Shown: piece by piece, positions 39,779 to 51,297 of the stretch
Layout of the letters: each line of letters starts with the position of its first letter
How positions within the stretch are numbered: the stretch's first letter is position 1
Assembly (NCBI RefSeq): GCF_020382885.2
Contig: NC_058512.1
Location: 12,426,802 to 12,490,801, forward strand
DNA from: Scatophagus argus
Lineage: Eukaryota > Chordata > Actinopteri > Scatophagidae
DNA: 64,000 nt
Direction of reading: 5' to 3'
Program-made: the position numbers and the translations under genes
The notes under the pieces: generated by a model
Told to the model about the DNA's origin: nothing
Databases searched by the model: none
Seen by the model: the letters and a program-made list of their open reading frames with translations, nothing else

Positions 39779-42700
39779 TGTCATCTAAGTGATTAAACCT
39801 GCCAGCACAGGGCGGTGCATGTGTGTGTGCTGCAGACACAGCAGGGGCAGGGGTGGATTAAAAAACACAGAGGATCAGACAGTCCCACAGTCAGGGCAGA
39901 TAAGACAGAATTAGGTCCACAACAAGGACATAGAGAAACAAGAACTGGACAAGAAAAGAGCGAACTGGAGGAGACACATGAGACAGTGAGAGGTTGGCGG
40001 AATAAAGAGATCAATCTGAGACTGACACGCCGAGAAGGAGAGTACAGCATCAGCAGGCGACTGGGAGAAAGAGGAGGAGTGGAAGATGTGGGCAACGGGG
40101 GGAAAGAATGAACATGGAGTGAATATGTTTCACGATTATGTGCACATTAATCGTACACTAATAAGTTGATTATAACCAGAGTGAAGCAATTGTTGTGATC
40201 GTCATTTAAAACATGGAACCGATTAGACTGATGGTTCGAATAAGCAAAACCTTGTTCTTCTCAAATCGTCAGCTCACTAACAATGAATCTTAACTGAAAA
40301 GGAGCAAATCCTCACAAGCTGAAACCAGACAATATTTGACATTTTTTCCCTGATACCAATTTAAACAATTAAGCGATCATTCAAATTGTGTGTCGATTCA
40401 TTTTTGGTCAAAAAAACTAATCAATTAAACCCTATCTGTGTACATATGAGTGTAATGAACGAGTAAGTCAATCAGTGTGAGTGTCTTCCTTGGCACCTGT
40501 ATTATTTCAGTTCACCCATATTGCCTGAGGAAACCAACCCCACCTGAAAAGGTTTCAGCTTCGGCTGCAGTGTACGATCACAACATGTGTGTATGTGTGC
40601 ATGTGCAGTGAATGCGTGTGTGTGCAGTGAATGCAAAAGTGCACAAGTACGTTTCAACATGAAAAACATTTCATACCACGCTGATGGTGCCTCTTCCTCA
40701 CAACGCAGTGTCCTTCCTCGTTCTCCTCCAATGAGGAGAGGCAGGGGCCACAGTGGGAGGAGCCAGGCCTGCAAAAGTGGCGTCCCTCTTTGGCACAGTC
40801 TATATGGGGGGGGCACCTACTGCCAGCTGGATAAGAAGGAGAGAGAGCGACATCAAAAGATCTATGAGTGTCCCAACACACTGCTGTGAGGCAGAAATGA
40901 TGGAGTTTAATAACAGTCTTTCCATACTCTCATTAAGAGATGTTCCAACTTTAGAGCCGACGCTCCTTTCATTAGTAGATAGATTATTGTTCAGCTCTTC
41001 GGAGATCAAACATGTGCCCTTGAACAGAGCGTCTGCTGACGCCAGGATTGCGTCACAGTGTCACTGAGTTTTTCAAAGCCCTCATTACGGCCTCCATCTG
41101 GGTGAGATTTGCCAGATAGGATGGGAATGTTTGAACAGTAAGAGAAGTACATTTAGAATTATTCTCTGCTCTTCACAATGTGGTGGGCTCCACCTGTTTG
41201 GCCAGGTTAGTCAGGTTACACCAAAGTAAAGAGTTTTCTGCAGCAGCTCTCTAACAGATGTGCCTGCACTGAGGTTAGATAATCACTTGACCTGATTACT
41301 TCTGGTTTGACACACAAAAGAAGCCCCCAGTGCTGTATTTCATAAACCCACATACACACACAGCTTGAGATACACAGTGGGTGGGTTGCAGCGGGTCACA
41401 GAACCACAGCGGGTGCATTTGGTAACAGAGGGCAGGTGGAGCACTGGGACACCATCAGAGCAGATAATGAGCCCAGCAGACCTCCTCAGCAGGCCAGCTA
41501 AAGTGAGAGTGATATAAAGTGGGAAGATAATGGATGAGACCAGTATTTGTGAGGGATACTGCATCTCAAAGGTCAGGGTTGTTCAAGTCTTAAATCAAAC
41601 TATTTAAGCTCATTGCATCATGCATTTGCAGCCAGAAGATTTTTTATTATTATTATTTAGAGATTTCATGTACGTTTTTTTGACAAAGTATCTTGTTTTT
41701 GTCTTGTGGAACATGAAGTGCCTCCACTCCTCCTTTCCTAACCTAATTTTTCCAACTGCGAGATAAGATGAATTAAACATGACTGGAGTTGGCTGAGGGG
41801 GAAATCTCAATGACCACCATGGCAACAAGCCTCATAATATTGGGGACAATGTGCTACTGAAAGAGCACATGTGCAGACAGGGAATGAAGAGCAGACAGAA
41901 AAGTGGCACTGCTGTCCCTTTTCCACCTGTGTACACATACAGTAGGTACATATGCTCAGTGTGTTATTATTCATCCATTAATACAGTTTTATCACAAGGA
42001 ATAGTGTAATTAAAGATCCCGTAAACTGCAAAACTTAAAAATTCAAACCAGTTTATGACATATGCATATTTCCTCATTTTGAAATGCATTCATAACTTTG
42101 CACCTGTGTGGATTTGTGTGTGTATTTGTGACCCCTTTTGCACATACTCTACTTACCACTGCTGTTGCTATGTCTGGCTTGTTATATGAAATGATAAACT
42201 CTTAAATCAGGAGAGACTTCATTCTGAATGAATGAACAGTATTTTTATTGCCACGTGCATAATATAAACAAAAATAAGAATCTTTCAGGCTCATATCATA
42301 TCGAAGGAGAAGCTGTGAGTAGTACAGGAAGCTCCCTCTATGGAGCCTAGAACCTGTGATGTTGGACATGGATAAAGAGAAAGGCTGAAGATCTGGATGT
42401 GATGAGGAGTGCACTCTGATGAGCTCAGCCTGGGTATTGTATAGGACAAACTGGAGATGAACGGGGAGCAGGGCGGTCAAAACAACATGGCTGGCTGATT
42501 GTAATAGTGGAAAGATCTGGACGGTTTAACTGAGAGAGTAAATGTCCACAGTCAGCAGATTATAAAAAGGGAGAGAAAGAGAGAATTGTGAATGAATGAG
42601 CATTAAGAATTTCCAATTAAACTTTCCTTCATTTAACTAAATGAATTATTGCCTCATTGTCACTTCTAAAAAAACATCCACTGGAGACCAATTAAAACTA

Positions 42701-45700
42701 ATAACAAACAAATCTCATACTTTCAACGATATCACACGTGTGTTAACACCAAAGCTGGTGAGACATATACTGATACATGCGCACCCATGCTCACACACTC
42801 TCACACACATATATTTTGACAAGTCTACACATCATCACATGTGCACCACAGGGAGGAGGACACACTCGCCTACATCTTCTTCTGCCACTGACTGGTCTGC
42901 CTCAGGGAGGGAGCGGCGGAGTGACGCAGGTGTAATCTGAGAAGCTTTGTTTTGCCTTCCGTTCAGATCCAGAAAGAGCAGGAGTTTGGTGACGGGAAAT
43001 GATGAACATTTCAAATTTTTGTGAAATATCTGAAGGCGAATGGTTCGTTCACCGACGTGTTGGTGGATGTTTTGTTCAGTGCCATGAATGACACTACCAC
43101 AAAGCTAACACGCAGGAAGAACGTGTCCAATGGTTAGCTGTTGTTCAAAGTCACGCTCTGTCTTTTCCTGCTCCCACAGCCGAGCACCAACTCTGTCACC
43201 TCTGTGTTTGATTGCAGCCTCATTGGCTCTGGCCCTGTTGCCAAGTTATTCCACATCCCTGTGAGCGTAACGTGCTCGCGAGCCAAGCCCCCTCATTCCT
43301 GATTAGATCTAAGTTCACTGAGTTCTCTCTTCTTCCTCCCTTGATTGTCACAGCTTCTATTCTTACATCCCACTTGCCTTGCCTTTTAATTTTGCTCCGG
43401 TTATGAAATGAAAAACTGTCAGTAGAAACAGACTGTTCTGCCCTTGTGGTACTTTACGTGAGTGTGCACAGTTTAAGTAACTATGCTGAATGAATAGGCA
43501 CGAGTCTGTGCACGTGTGCTTGCCATGACCTTGCAAGACTTCATGCAACAAACGCTAATTCACTCATGTTCAAAATATGAATGAATTTGCATTTTGCAGC
43601 CCCAGAACCTAAAGAGTGCAGATGTGCAGTCAATGTTTCACTCGTTACATCACAAATACGTCTCAAGATCAAATTGGGACGTCCTTTTGGAAACGTTTAG
43701 CCTCAAGATTTTTTCACAGTATGTTCCTATCATGTATATGTCTGACAGCCATTGTGAAGCTGTCTGTAGTACAAGCATAGCAGATCTATACCCCAGCATC
43801 ACATTTGAATATATTGAGACATTGGCGCAATAATGTAGCGATAATCCATCGCAAGAGACTGCATCTCTTTGGACTGTCAAATCACTTGTTTGGACCCAAA
43901 CATGACATCAAGAACAAAAAGGACAATGTGCATCTGTTGCCACATAAAAGAATCAATGCTATCTAAGACAAAAATAGAAACGGCATTTAATCTCTGTCAT
44001 GAAAGTGATAAAGCAATGTGTTCTACACTCAGAATCTCAGCACCTTTGGTTGGCATTTCATCATTATTCATTGTGTGGGAGGTTAATATGGCGGAACCTG
44101 TTGCAGTCACATGAATGCAGATAATTATTCTCCTCACACACATGCAGCCATATACATACAAACACGAAGCCAAGGCGCAAACCTACTGTGGGCTTCATTA
44201 TGAATGTGTGAAGCAGGCCAGCGATGAGAAAAAGAGGGAGAGAAAAGGCAAAGAAAGTGTGAAAATCATGGAAAAGCTGCATTCAAAAACATCAAAAATG
44301 GCATTCACTTTTTGCGGGAACAACAATGCAATAATGTGTTTGAGGTGCACAAGATTAAAGAACCATTAGCTTTAATTATTATATTCATTGTTCTGCCAAA
44401 CAAATAAAGATGCTCATCATGATTATCATATGACAAAGCAGCTCAATCCTATTTACCAGCGTAACAAAGGAGCCACAGAAGTGAATGTCAAGTCCCCATA
44501 GGAGGTGGCCTTGCACCAAAATGCCTCCCACGCAGCGCTCTCGCTAATTAGAGAACTCAATCGTGGAGACAAAGGAGGAGAAGTACGAAACAAGAGGCAG
44601 GCAGAGAGAAAGAGACCAAGCAAAGATGAAAAAAAAAAAAAGAAAACGTGCGTTCCTGCAGTGCATCAGGTCGTTTGGTGTTTGTGAAGAGACAGCGAAG
44701 TTGTGAAAAAACATTATGTAACTCAGGGACTCAGAAAGCAGTCCTTGGAACGAGTGAAAAATGACTTTCCTAACCATCTGCTGCTGCTGTTGCCAGGCTG
44801 TGTGCTCAGCAGCAGCAGCTCTGCCAGGAAGAGCTGAGAGGCAAGGAGAGGCATTCTCACACAGCCTGCTAAACACCTACACTCACAGATGCACACACGC
44901 ACACACACACACACACACACATACTGTCATATCACGGCTAACTTGTGCTCCTTCAAGCTGTTCTGCAGATACAATACAACAAATGTCATCTGTAATCGTG
45001 TATGTGAGAGGGAGATTTAGAGAGGAAGTGTAGGAAATGGGCAGCCCTGTAGGACCATACACATACCCATTGTGTGTGTTTCCTGACCCTCTGATAGCAG
45101 ACAGGAAGTAAGCCAAATCAAGTGGAAACATTAGCTCTGCTTGGTGTTCTTCACTTGACATGTAACCACAGTGTCTGTTACCACATGGATAAAGTGCATG
45201 CGTGCTAATGAGTTCATCTTTCTGTGTAACTATGCTGCTCAGCTGTTTATCCGCCGTGCCTCACTCTCAAATGACAAAAACAAACAAATGCCAAGCAGCA
45301 GCAGCAGTTTGCTTTGTTTTTAGTGGTTTCAGCTGGGACAAGGATTGCTGTTGCACCATGGGACTTTACATTTTACATTTGTCATTGTCAGAAATTTTTC
45401 CATATTGTTTACACAGATGTAGCGGTTCCTTCTGCCAGCTGGCCATTCAATAACTAAGTGCGGAAACATGAGATTTGTTGAATAAACTTAAAAACATACA
45501 TGACCCCTAGTCATTTGTATAGAATTTTTAATGTCATGTGCTTTGATATGGGCATGGTGGTGCAGTGGTTAGCACTGTCGCCTCATAGCAAGAGGGTTCC
45601 AGGTTCGAATCCCGGTCTGGGCCCTTCTATGTGGAGTTTGCATGTTCTCCCTGTGCCTGCGTGGGTTTTCTCCAGGTTCTCCAGCTTCCTCCCACAATAC

Positions 45701-46146
45701 CACAAACATGCACGTTAGGTTAATTGGCTACTCTAAATTGCCCCTAGGTGTGAGTGTGAGAGTGTGTGGTTGTTTGTCTTTGTGTGTTGGCCCTGTGATT
45801 GACTGGCGACCAGTCCAGGGTGAACCCTGCCTCTCGCCCGTAGTCAGCTGGGATAGGCTCCAGCTCCCCCGCGACCATGATGGATAAGCGGTATAGAAAA
45901 TGGATGGATGTGCTTTGACATTTTGAAATAAAAATCCAGTGTATTTATTTCATCTAAAATCAGGTTCTTAGTTGATTTCTCAGAACATTTTCAGTATCAT
46001 TTGATACCATAAATAGCTATCATTTTGTAAGATAAAGCTGTACTGAGATAGAGGATTTCTCCATATTGCCCATTACGAGCGTAGTAACAGCTAATATACA
46101 CAACATCCACTCCATTTAACCTAATGTGAATTTGATATGTGATTTG

Positions 46147-46210
<64 letters not shown>

Positions 46211-49200
46211 TAAGACCGGCAACATTAAAAGAAATCAGTACTACAGAGTGCAGATAATGAGGCAGACAGATTTAACAAAACCAACTGTGTGATCACAAAA
46301 TAAGCCCATCTGACAGCTTGTTAGGAAGTGAGGATGTAGTAAGAAAATATCTTCAGAGAACAGCATATTCTAACATACTGGATGAGTTTCTTGTTTCTTG
46401 GCTTTGCGTAGACATTAAACCCACTTCTGATTGGATTTTGAGCCAGGCTAAATGCTGACAAATGCAGTGCAAAGCGTAGGTTTCAGAATCAACTGCCAAC
46501 TTAATTTCGCAAATTAAAAAAAAAACTGCTCAGTCAGCTCTGAGTCTTTAACAACGTAGTGGAAAAGCTGCCACATCAACTTCGATTCTCAGAAAACGGA
46601 GTCAGGATGCCTCAGATGGATGACTAAATACATGGAAGCCATCCGCCTTATCAGTTTCACTATTCTAGTGCAGAATAGGTGCTACGTTCCCACCATAATC
46701 TGTTATGGCGACTCCTACATGTCGAACTTTCTGCCAAGGTTGGTGGAAAATGGGGCATGACTTAGCACCTGTTTAACACACGTGTGCTGAAGACAGACAC
46801 GTCGTAAGGCTGAAGCAGGAAATACACTGGTGCAGTGAGTCGATAGTCGAAAGTAGATAGATAGATAAAGCTGATGAGGAAGTGAACGGGGAAAAAAGTC
46901 AGAGAATTTCATGCTGGATGGAATGCAAGTCTTTGTTTTTCTTAGCAGTCTCTTCTGTCTTATCTCTTCTGTCTTATCTCATTTGTCTTTTGTGTTGCAG
47001 TAACTTCTGTCATGTCAGCTGGTGACAAGTCTAACCCATTACACAGGGGATAATAAGGGGAATGTCATTATCATTAGAGGGGAGCAGAGCAGCACACCCT
47101 GCAGCAAACAGAACAAAGGTTAAAAGGATTCATACAATGGCAGCAATAGGGCATAAAAAGCTCCCTGTTTCGTTTTCATTTCCTTTTTCATGGTCAGCGT
47201 GTTTGTTGGCCTCTGGCCGGTTTTCTATTCCAACAGTCTGCAATGGAACAATTCAATTATTTTGAGAGCTGATTCAATTACGCATTATTTCCTCAACTGG
47301 ACTGGCCAGTGTAAACCATTAGGCCGCGTTGGCTCACAGTACTGAAAAATAAGTTTGATTATCAAAGACTTTTTTTTTTACCCAGTGTCATGTTATCAAA
47401 AGCACAAGATAAAGTATCTAACAGACAGATTTCTTGGTATGAGCAAGGCGGAAAAAGCGTCAGCACTGATATGCTTCAGATATTATTGGGAACTCTGTTT
47501 AAATCATGTAACATGCAATTGTTCTTGTTAAGGATGTGGCTACACACAAAGGAAATACTGTGCATGCAAGTTTCTTAAGTAAAAACACACAGGCAGTTTT
47601 CACAGGCAGATATTTCAGTTTTCATCACAAGAAATAAATGAACGTTAAAGGTTGCACTAAGACTGAATGGTGTGATTCATTCCATTTAAACTGTGCTGAT
47701 TCTGGTTTCATCTAATGTCTGTAAGTTGATTAATTGTGGCCCTCTCATTTCCTGAAGAGGTCTGGTAAACAGCAGTGCAGCATTACATGACGAAGCCAAA
47801 GGCTGGACAAAAGAAGCAAGAACAACAGCATGAAAGAGCCGTGATTTGAAGGAACCACCACAGCAGAGCCTTGGTTGACCACTTGAGTTGAGACTACAAT
47901 AACCACAATGGGGCCAATCGATAAGTCTTTCCTGGCTGTTGCATAATTTCAGTATGATGGTTACCACCATATAACTGGGTGGTAATTTCCCCTTTCTCTC
48001 AGTGATGAATGCTGGTAACATCAAATCACCTCAAAGACCACACAAGCTACAAAACAGATCAATCTGAAAGCACACTAGTTAGCTTTAAATGACATTTTCT
48101 AAATTGCGTCCTGAAAGCACATTGTTCATATACAATATGTATCCAAAATTCCAAAAATCCGGACACAGCACAGTCAAACTCACTCCAATCGCAACGCTCT
48201 CAGTTTAAAGTCTGGATTTACTCTTGAACAGGAAAGAAAATTGAATTCTTATCTTACCCATATTTAGTCTTTTTAATTGCATACAGACATACACAAGCTG
48301 CACTTAATCTCCAATCATATGAGGCTACGACTCATTACGTCAGAACTGATTCATCGACTCAGAGGTCTTTATGTCCCCTGGCACAGTGAATGTGTCCTTC
48401 CCCCTGACTGTTTATTGTTCTCATTTTTCACTTTAACACAGATGATTCAGGCAAAAAAAAAAAAAAAAAAAAAAGGTGACAGAAAAACACTGTGGCCTGC
48501 GGCTGTTTGTGTGTGTGTTTGAGCGACACAGAGAGACAGAAATGTGACGCTAGAGATATGGATAATTTAAGTTTAATCGTAGTGGATGAAAAGGCTGGAG
48601 GAAGTGGCTCTCAGAATAATAATCACACCAGTTCCATGAGGGTTTGGTGAATAACAAACCTGGCATTTACGTGGCAGCACAACAAGGATCAGGCTGAATG
48701 AGAATGGCAAGAGGTGATGATGATGTTCCTACAGTCAAAAAAACTAAAACTAGAGCACAAGGGGCTGTTAATTCAACGTGTCCCACTCAGGGTGAATTAA
48801 ACAACAAATTCTGCATGTAAAAGCAGTTAATTCTGTATCTTGGCTCACAACCTGAACATAATTATTTTATGTAATCAGTTGGGTTTATTGAGATTCTGGA
48901 TTACTTCCATCCAAAGAAGCTAATGTTCTGTGAAAGCTTTCTGGCATATTTATACATGATGATGTGGTGATGTTTGATGCTGATTAACCCATCTGATCAT
49001 TATGCACTTCATGCTGCTGTCACACTCCAGCAGAGTCATCCTGAAACCTGTCTTACTACAATTACTGAATGTGCTTTTTAAGCTTCTGCATGTGTGTCCA
49101 CTATATTTCCCAAACTTTAATAAAGCACCATTTACTTGAAAGGGACCACTGGAATCAATGTGACTGTGCAGCTACATTATGCAACGCACTGTAATCACAA

Positions 49201-51297
49201 GAGCGAAAAAACGTGTTATTTCTCCACATCTTGCTCTTTTCAACACGACACACACCAACAATAGCCCACACACTGACACACTGTCAAACGCTGTTATGAA
49301 CAAGCTGTGTTCAAATGTAATAGGTGTCAAAATGTGTCATGTACCACACTAGCAAAAATCCCACGACTGCTGATGGCACCGAACATTAATATTATGAACG
49401 TGTAACATAAGAGACACTGTGGACTGACAGCTTTGTCTGTCTCCATCTTGGACAAAATGATTTATTTTATTCTCGCAGTGGAAAAGTTCTCTATGAATCT
49501 AACAGGCTTCTTTTCTCACAGTTTTGTTTTTCAGCATGTGAAGGAGGACATAATCATATTTGCATTGGCAGAATTTTGATTCATTATGAAATGACAAATG
49601 GAAAATTACCCTACTGGGGAAAACATTACCTGACACCACATCACCTCCTCTTTGTTAACTCAGTTTTCTTGTTGCCATAATACATTTTTCTTTTTTACGT
49701 TTCAACTTCAAAATTTCTTTAGACTTTAGTTTTTAGTTTTATGCTGTGACAACATGTGCTAAAGGTCTGGTTAGGCAAAAAAACCACTTGTTAGGGTTAG
49801 GAAATCTGTAGTTCTCTATCTCCCTCAGATAAAGGCTCCAGATTACAAGTTACAAAGATTACATGCGAGGGGTCCAGCTGTTGGTTCTCCCACAGGGTTT
49901 CTGTGTTAAAAGCTTAGAAGCAGATTATCTCCCCTGCACACATCAACAGCAATCATCCCTGTGTGGAGACCCATTACGCGCACATGTGATGATGTATGCG
50001 TGTAATGACGGGGCACAAGACTGCACTCCCATATGTATGTTTCCACTTCTTAAAACTGCGCAAACCAGCAGTTTCCAGATAAGCCAGTCACTCAGAGGAG
50101 AGGAATCCATAAATTCCTCTTTTCATAATGGTTTAGTTTGTATATAGTTATAAGTATACAAAATGTACAAACAGTTGCCTGCTTTTCCAAACATCATGAT
50201 TATGTATGTTTATTGATTAATTACTGATGGTCTCCTTCCTTCTTTGAAAATTACAGTATGGACTCTTTTGGACACATCTGTCACTATTTCTGAGATATTA
50301 TATAGTGTTCAATGAACTGATCAAAGCAATAATAATAATAATAAATCAATCAAGAAATATTCAAATGGAGCTCTTTACGAGTCTATAAGAATATTCCTAT
50401 GGCTATTTCCTCATGGATCTTCTCTTAAATTTGACTTATATTTGGGTTAAATTGACCAAAAAAGTTGAGCACGCAAGGAAATACATTAAGTAACCTATAG
50501 GACTGCAACCAACAATTGTTTTCATTATTGATTAAGCTGTCAATTATTTATTCGATCAATTGATTAACTGCTTGGTCTATAAAATGACAGAAAATGGTTA
50601 AACAAGCATAAGTGTTTCCCATATCTCCAGATGACGTCCTCAAATGCCTTAATTTGTTCCCACCCCAAAGATAATCAGCTTACTGTCGTAGAGGAGAAAA
50701 GAAACCCAGAAAATAGTTATATTTCAGGGGCTGGAATGAGAGAATTTTGACTTTTTTGTTCTTATTAGAGTGTTTAACTGAATATCAAAACAGCTGGTGG
50801 TTAATTTAACAATTCACAATTTGGTTATTAGGGTTAGGGTTAGTTGCAGCTCTAGTAACCCAACAAGGAAGGGAATATTTTTTCACCACGTCTTTTCCTT
50901 GTACACTACTTGTTTAACCTGTCTAAAACGGCCACCTGAAGTCAGAGGACATCCTATACGGACGGGTTAAGTCTTCATCATCAACAACAAAAGCGACACC
51001 ACAAACAGTAATTTTAAAAAAGTAAACAAAAAGTCACAAAAAAACGCCGTAGGCTTTGCTGACTGTCACGAAGTCATCAGCAAAAGATGAAACATCCTGT
51101 ATCTGAAAATGAGTTTATGCAATCGAAGGTAATTGGTTTGTCTTTTGCTGGCTCTGAGTAAGACTTGGAACGTGTGTTGTTGTTAATTCACCTGGAAGGC
51201 TCGAACTGACAGGGACGACGCACAGCAGGACGGCGGCGAGCAGCAGCGGCGAAGTCCGGCGCTGGCGTCCGTTCCGCGGACTGGAGAGCAGCAGCAT
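29723..51297 (-). CDS. npdc1: Neural proliferation, differentiation and control protein 1
   Basis: Single-pass membrane protein of neural cells; the mammalian protein binds E2F1 and restrains proliferation. Nine exons (minus): 51192-51297, 40680-40826, 31503-31616, 31023-31256, 30753-30819, 30365-30455, 30129-30208, 29885-29987, 29723-29794; 1014 nt, 337 aa, all phases matching. The signal peptide is about residues 1-34 (SPLLLAAVLLCVVPVSSS). Exon 2 encodes the cysteine-rich ectodomain (CPPHIDCAKEGRHFC, CGPCLSSLEENEEGHC). The transmembrane helix is at about 200-222 (ISLCVVVGTVAVVLATVCYI). The cytoplasmic tail keeps AQSAQMYHYQHQKQQML, GGDFTVYECPGLAPTGEMEV and KNPLFDD. Introns 1 and 2 are 10.4 and 9.1 kb, against less than 350 bp for most others, and hold the transposons. 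The gene adjoins pou5f3, as at the vertebrate NPDC1 locus. Confidence 0.94.
35085..35126. repeat. TATGC pentanucleotide tandem repeat
   Basis: Several tandem copies of a CTATG/TATGC unit, with TATATG variants at both ends, in npdc1 intron 2. Confidence 0.85.
36301..36429 (-). repeat. LINE-like tail remnant with poly-A and TA microsatellite
   Basis: ttcctttatttgtcccacag (from about 36307) is the reverse complement of the tail type seen at 20645-20683. It is followed by further LINE-like sequence, a poly-A run (36386-36401) and a TA repeat (36408-36429). Strand is given for the LINE tail. Confidence 0.6.
36431..36660 (+). mobile_element. 5'-truncated tRNA-derived SINE copy
   Basis: Matches the 3' two thirds of the full SINEs at 45547-45907 and 60989-61336 (shared landmarks ctctaaattgcccctaggtg, gactggcgaccagtccaggg, tgggataggctccagctccc) and ends in the ATGGATGGAT tail. 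The tRNA-like head is missing. It abuts TA microsatellites on both sides. Confidence 0.88.
36676..38315 (+). mobile_element. Complete Tc1-family DNA transposon
   Basis: A 1640-bp element bounded by TA (36674-36675 and 38316-38317). The terminal inverted repeats are 212 bp (36676-36887 and 38104-38315); comparing them base by base I found one mismatch. Each repeat holds an outer and an inner copy of TTTGGGCACCC in the same orientation, the IR/DR layout known from Sleeping Beauty-type elements, where these are transposase-binding sites. It encloses an uninterrupted transposase gene. The element sits in a TA-rich tract at the tail of a SINE, in npdc1 intron 2, opposite to npdc1 transcription. 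The near-identical ends and open frame imply recent insertion. Confidence 0.96.
37065..38087 (+). CDS. Tc1-family transposase (DD34E)
   Basis: 340-aa cut-and-paste transposase, uninterrupted and of normal family length. The N-terminal paired-like double helix-turn-helix DNA-binding region is at about 1-110 (GYKKLAQRFKLSVSTVRNIV), with a GRPRK AT-hook-like linker. The catalytic DDE triad is present: D in LWTDECTIELFG, D in WILKQDNDPKH and E in IIENLWCDLKRAV, with 34 residues between the second D and the E. The glycine-rich box GGGSIMLWGC is intact. The start codon gives the family N-terminus MGASKQLSNDLK. Nothing in the sequence shows that it is inactive; activity is inference. Confidence 0.96.
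   Translation: MGASKQLSNDLKTKIVQHHGLGEGYKKLAQRFKLSVSTVRNIVRKWKTTGTVLVKARSGRPRKISDKQRRGMVRTVKLNPQTSSEDLQHDLAADGVTVHRSNIQHTLHKETLYGRVMRRKPFLRTCRKQSRLRYAKAHLDKPASFWNKVLWTDECTIELFGHNKGRYAWRKKNTAFQDKHLLPTVKFGGGSIMLWGCVASAGTGNLVKVEGRMDSSQYQQILANNVQESVTKLKLRRGWILKQDNDPKHCSNSTKAFMQRNNYNVLEWPSQSPDLNIIENLWCDLKRAVHARKPSNLTELEIFCKEEWSKIPSTRLQTLIGSYRKRLEAVISAKGGSTKY
39742..39774. repeat. GA dinucleotide microsatellite
   Basis: Uninterrupted AG/GA run of about 16 units in npdc1 intron 2. Confidence 0.95.
44891..44922. repeat. CA dinucleotide microsatellite
   Basis: CA run with one CG interruption in npdc1 intron 1. Confidence 0.92.
45547..45907 (+). mobile_element. Full-length tRNA-derived SINE with target-site duplication
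   Basis: The head carries RNA polymerase III promoter boxes: box A-like TGGTGCAGTGGTTAGC and a perfect box B GGTTCGAATCC. The body is shared with the copy at 60989-61336, and the 3' end is the GGATAAGCGG and ATGGATGG type found on fish LINE/SINE pairs. An 11-bp direct repeat ATGTGCTTTGA flanks it (45536-45546 and 45908-45918), showing retrotransposed insertion into npdc1 intron 1. Open frames inside it are incidental. Confidence 0.92.
46151..46208. repeat. Long perfect CA microsatellite
   Basis: Twenty-nine uninterrupted CA units in npdc1 intron 1. Confidence 0.97.
48453..48474. repeat. Poly-A run
   Basis: A run of about 22 A residues. No element is recognisable upstream of it. Confidence 0.9.
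50498..50854. mobile_element. hAT-type non-autonomous element (MITE)
   Basis: A 357-bp element with terminal inverted repeats of the TAGRRCTGCAACYAAC type (left taggactgcaaccaac, right reverse complement tagagctgcaactaac). It is flanked by near-identical 8-bp sites gtaaccta (50490-50497) and gtaaccca (50855-50862), the duplication length of hAT elements. The interior is the common fish MITE body (tctataaaatgacagaaaat; gatgacgtcctcaaatg) and has no transposase. It lies in npdc1 intron 1, about 340 bp from the first coding exon. Confidence 0.88.

Larger units (their letters stand above)
31617..40679. other. npdc1 intron 2
   Basis: A 9.1-kb intron with no independent gene other than the Tc1 transposase. 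Contents from left: AT-rich sequence, a palindrome at 32754-32771, a TATGC tandem array (35085-35126), LINE and SINE fragments (36301-36660), the Tc1 element (36676-38315) and a GA microsatellite (39742-39774). Confidence 0.7.
40827..51191. other. npdc1 intron 1
   Basis: A 10.4-kb intron with no supported exon. It holds CA microsatellites (44891-44922, 46151-46208), a full-length SINE (45547-45907), a poly-A run (48453-48474) and a hAT-type MITE (50498-50854). Repeat-free blocks with clustered homeodomain/SOX-like motifs occur near 44270-44480 and 47060-47340. Confidence 0.65.

Noticed and set aside
45550-45620. tRNA-like sequence with boxes A and B
   Set aside because: It is the head of a SINE with a 360-nt body and target-site duplication, not a functional tRNA gene. 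The copy at 61260-61336 was rejected for the same reason.
45500-45887. Open frames reading MVVQWLALSPHSKRVPG and HNTTNMHVRLIGYSKLPLG
   Set aside because: They are translations of the SINE itself and recur in every copy (36294-36700, 61009-61326). They are not genes.
46151-46208. Tandem repeats considered as a CRISPR-like array
   Set aside because: It is a plain dinucleotide microsatellite in a vertebrate intron, with no repeat-spacer structure.
49557-49570. Octamer ATTTGCAT in npdc1 intron 1
   Set aside because: A single 8-mer is expected by chance in a sequence of this length, and no SOX partner lies at the right spacing.
50828-50843. Telomere-like TTAGGGTTAGGG
   Set aside because: Only two units, and they fall inside the hAT MITE; chance decay of the element end explains them.
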